A stretch of DNA of 7,943 nt from an uncultured Amylibacter sp. (GTDB taxonomy: Bacteria > Pseudomonadota > Alphaproteobacteria > Rhodobacterales > Rhodobacteraceae), in contig CALLAV010000153.1 of assembly GCA_938001995.1 (NCBI GenBank), positions 1 through 7,943 on the forward strand. The letters are read 5' to 3'. Every line of letters begins with the position of its first letter. Positions within the stretch are counted from its first letter, which is position 1. Below are positions 6,010-7,943 of the stretch, piece by piece. The notes under the pieces were generated by a model. That model did not search any database. It was given only the letters and a program-made list of their open reading frames with translations, and was not told the origin of the DNA. Made by a program: the position numbers and the translations under genes.

Positions 6010-7943
6010 TTATTCCGCTGCTTTTAGCGGCGTAATCGGGGTTGGTGTTGGTGTATCGACCAATGGTTCTGGCCCTTTGTCCGCGATCTCTTCCCAGGTC
6101 AGCTCTTGTGCGCGGGCTTTGCCAGCCGCTTTGCGTTGATCGCGGTTTTTACCAATGATGCTGTCTCGCCCTGTGGTAAGTGCGCCAACAAGCGCCCCAC
6201 TGCGATAGGCGCCCTCTGCCACCCAAACTCGGAAAGCCAGCATGGAGGGCGTGAAAACCAGTGTCAGCACAGTTGCGATGCCAAGACCAAAGACCACGGC
6301 TGTGGCGAGTTGTTTCCACCACAACGCAGTTGGCGCATCGATGGAATAGCCGCCATTGGCAAAGTCGATGGACAGGCCGATCATCATTGGTGCAAGGCCC
6401 GCCATGGTAGTGATGGTTGTCAGCAGAACAGGGCGAATACGGTCTTCGGCAGTGCGCACAATCGCCTGCAACTTTGGCATATATTTCGCATATTCCTGAT
6501 AGGTGTCGATCAGAACAATGTTGTTGTTCACCACGATCCCTGCCAGCGCCACGATGCCCGTGCCTGTCATAATGATCGAGAAAGTTTGATCCATCACCAG
6601 CATACCGATCAGCACGCCTGTGGTGGACAAGATCACGGCAAGCAGAACCAGAACGGAATTGTAGATGGAGTTGAATTGCGCCAGCAGAATGACGAACATC
6701 AGACCCAGCGCTCCTGCAAAGGCATTGCCAAGGAAGGCCGAGGATTCCTCTTGATCTTCTTGATCACCTTCCCATTTCCACGTGACACCTGCGGGCAATG
6801 GATTTTCCGCCTCTAGCCATTTCGTGACGGTTTCAATGGCCAGCGGTCCGCTAAAGGGCTTGGCCCCCGCGGTGTCTGCATCAACAAATTCACCATCTGC
6901 ATTTACGAACAAGGTGGGATCCACGTCGGACTTCACGTCGAAGTATCGTTCTGCGTCGGCACGGTCGATTTTGCCGAGCTTTTGCACTGGAGTGCGCGTG
7001 ATAAAGTTCGACAACGGAATAAGGCCCGATGCGGTGCGCACACGCAGAGTGTCGATGGTGGACAGGATGCGGTCTTGTTCTGGCAAGCGGACACGGATTT
7101 CGATTTCTTCGTCCGAGGTGTCAACGCGCATTGTGTCAAGCAATAGACCACGGGTCACAAGCTGCACCATCGCCCCCACAGACAGCACATCTGCGCCGTA
7201 GCGACCCGCGCGTTCCACATCCACGTCGATCTGCCAATCAATGCCGGGTAGGGGCCGCGTGTCTTCGATCTGGGTCAAGCCTTTTGTGCCTTCAAACTTG
7301 GTACGCACGATTTCGGCGGCCTCCAGAAGCTTGTCCCAATCTTCGCCCTTCACACGCAAATTCAACGGTTTTCCAGAGGCGGGGCCCATGGCCTGTTCTG
7401 TGACCTCGGCTTGGATGCCGGGGATGACTTTGATGCGGTCGTTAATCTCGTCAAGGATGCCTTGGCCAGAGCCAATAGGGCGTTCGGACCAGTTCATCAG
7501 TTCGATCTGTACTTGGCCGATGGTGTCGATGGGGGGCGACGCGCCGCCTGTGTTCTGGGTCAAACCGCCTTCGCCTGCAAAGGCAAACGTGCTCTCGATG
7601 TATTCGACGTCTTTGATGCTCTCTTCCACCATTTTCAGCAGGCGGTCTTTTTCCGCGAGCGACAGGTTACCGCGCGCGCGCACGTAAGCGTTGGCACGCT
7701 CGGGTTCGGTTGTCACAAAGAATTCGACACCTTTGGAGTTTTCCCCAAAGTAGGTGAAGACCGACATCACAAAAATCGCCACTGCCACGATAGACACGAT
7801 TGGCATGATCGGGTTGCCTGTCAGCGCATGGATGAACCAGCCAAATGGCGAGCGTTTATAGCCTGCGCGGATTTTCTGTTCGCGGCGGACTGGGGTGATA
7901 GAACCGCCAGTGATGGACAGCGCCATACAGCTGATGATGAACA
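6010..7943 (-). CDS. RND-family efflux permease, C-terminal half (5' end cut by window edge)
   Basis: An inner-membrane proton-driven efflux pump subunit of the AcrB-like RND superfamily, normally acting as a trimer with a membrane fusion protein and an outer-membrane channel. The frame is open from the right edge, reading FIISC before the Met at 7926, so that Met is internal and the N-terminal half is outside. Counting it as residue 1: the helix starting the second repeat is about 39-60, the periplasmic porter half about 65-395, and the remaining five helices lie about 400-570, including the conserved GIVALAGIVVNNNIVLID block near 456-474 and RIRPVLLTTITTMAGLAPM after it. The Lys used for proton relay in AcrB (Lys940) aligns with Asn467, as in several non-AcrB subgroups. 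A tail of about 65 residues with TPTPTP follows the last helix, longer than in AcrB. Its usual partner gene would be upstream, outside the window. The drug or lipid substrate cannot be told. Confidence 0.93.
   Translation of the reverse strand, partial: FIISCMALSITGGSITPVRREQKIRAGYKRSPFGWFIHALTGNPIMPIVSIVAVAIFVMSVFTYFGENSKGVEFFVTTEPERANAYVRARGNLSLAEKDRLLKMVEESIKDVEYIESTFAFAGEGGLTQNTGGASPPIDTIGQVQIELMNWSERPIGSGQGILDEINDRIKVIPGIQAEVTEQAMGPASGKPLNLRVKGEDWDKLLEAAEIVRTKFEGTKGLTQIEDTRPLPGIDWQIDVDVERAGRYGADVLSVGAMVQLVTRGLLLDTMRVDTSDEEIEIRVRLPEQDRILSTIDTLRVRTASGLIPLSNFITRTPVQKLGKIDRADAERYFDVKSDVDPTLFVNADGEFVDADTAGAKPFSGPLAIETVTKWLEAENPLPAGVTWKWEGDQEDQEESSAFLGNAFAGALGLMFVILLAQFNSIYNSVLVLLAVILSTTGVLIGMLVMDQTFSIIMTGTGIVALAGIVVNNNIVLIDTYQEYAKYMPKLQAIVRTAEDRIRPVLLTTITTMAGLAPMMIGLSIDFANGGYSIDAPTALWWKQLATAVVFGLGIATVLTLVFTPSMLAFRVWVAEGAYRSGALVGALTTGRDSIIGKNRDQRKAAGKARAQELTWEEIADKGPEPLVDTPTPTPITPLKAAE

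Noticed and set aside
6106..6816. A 236-residue open frame on the plus strand
   Set aside because: It is antisense to the RND permease; its His/Gln/Cys-rich composition is that of a shadow of membrane-helix codons.
1..7943. Signs of mobile DNA, CRISPR, tRNA or prophage
   Set aside because: No transposase or integrase motifs, no regularly spaced repeats, no cloverleaf-like sequence and no abrupt change in composition were seen by eye.

Overview
The window reads as ordinary chromosomal DNA of an alphaproteobacterium, most likely a marine Rhodobacterales (Roseobacter-type) bacterium. The basis is moderate GC content by eye, the wording of the conserved proteins (the Fe superoxide dismutase, the Atm1-type exporter, the LOG protein with YGAGDVGLMG) and the mix of neighbouring genes. 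This is family-level recognition from memory; no database search was made, and genus cannot be assigned.

Layout, left to right. Positions 1-1037 (+): the 3' part of a TauE/SafE-type membrane permease, cut by the window edge, then 5 nt later a small Mth938-like (DUF498) protein, probably one operon. Positions 1089-1547 (+): a small exported protein of unknown function. Positions 1657-2256 (+): an iron-type superoxide dismutase (sodB), closed by a clear intrinsic terminator. Positions 2311-2859 (-): a LOG-family nucleoside-monophosphate phosphoribohydrolase, convergent with sodB. Positions 2954-3982 (+): a membrane-anchored protein with Ig-like segments and a C-terminal LysM domain, divergent from the LOG gene. 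Positions 4058-5896 (+): an Atm1/HMT1-type ABC half-transporter. Positions 6010-7943 (-): the C-terminal half of an RND-family efflux permease, cut by the right edge and convergent with the ABC gene, with a perfect bidirectional hairpin terminator between them.

Most genes are housekeeping or stress-related and do not form one pathway. The Atm1-type exporter (glutathione-linked sulfur/iron or metal export) and sodB (iron cofactor, superoxide removal) share a loose redox/iron theme. The LysM protein and the RND pump are cell-envelope functions. I see no tRNA, rRNA, CRISPR array, insertion sequence, prophage or defence system, and every intergenic gap is shorter than 120 nt.

I did not find a convincing undescribed system. 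The items most worth a second look are small: the divergent LOG/LysM control region with repeated GTGAT blocks and facing promoter-like sequences, the hairpin between the LysM and ABC genes, the hairpin-rich possible dispersed element after the ABC gene, and an acidic insertion plus an Asn-for-Lys position in the RND permease.
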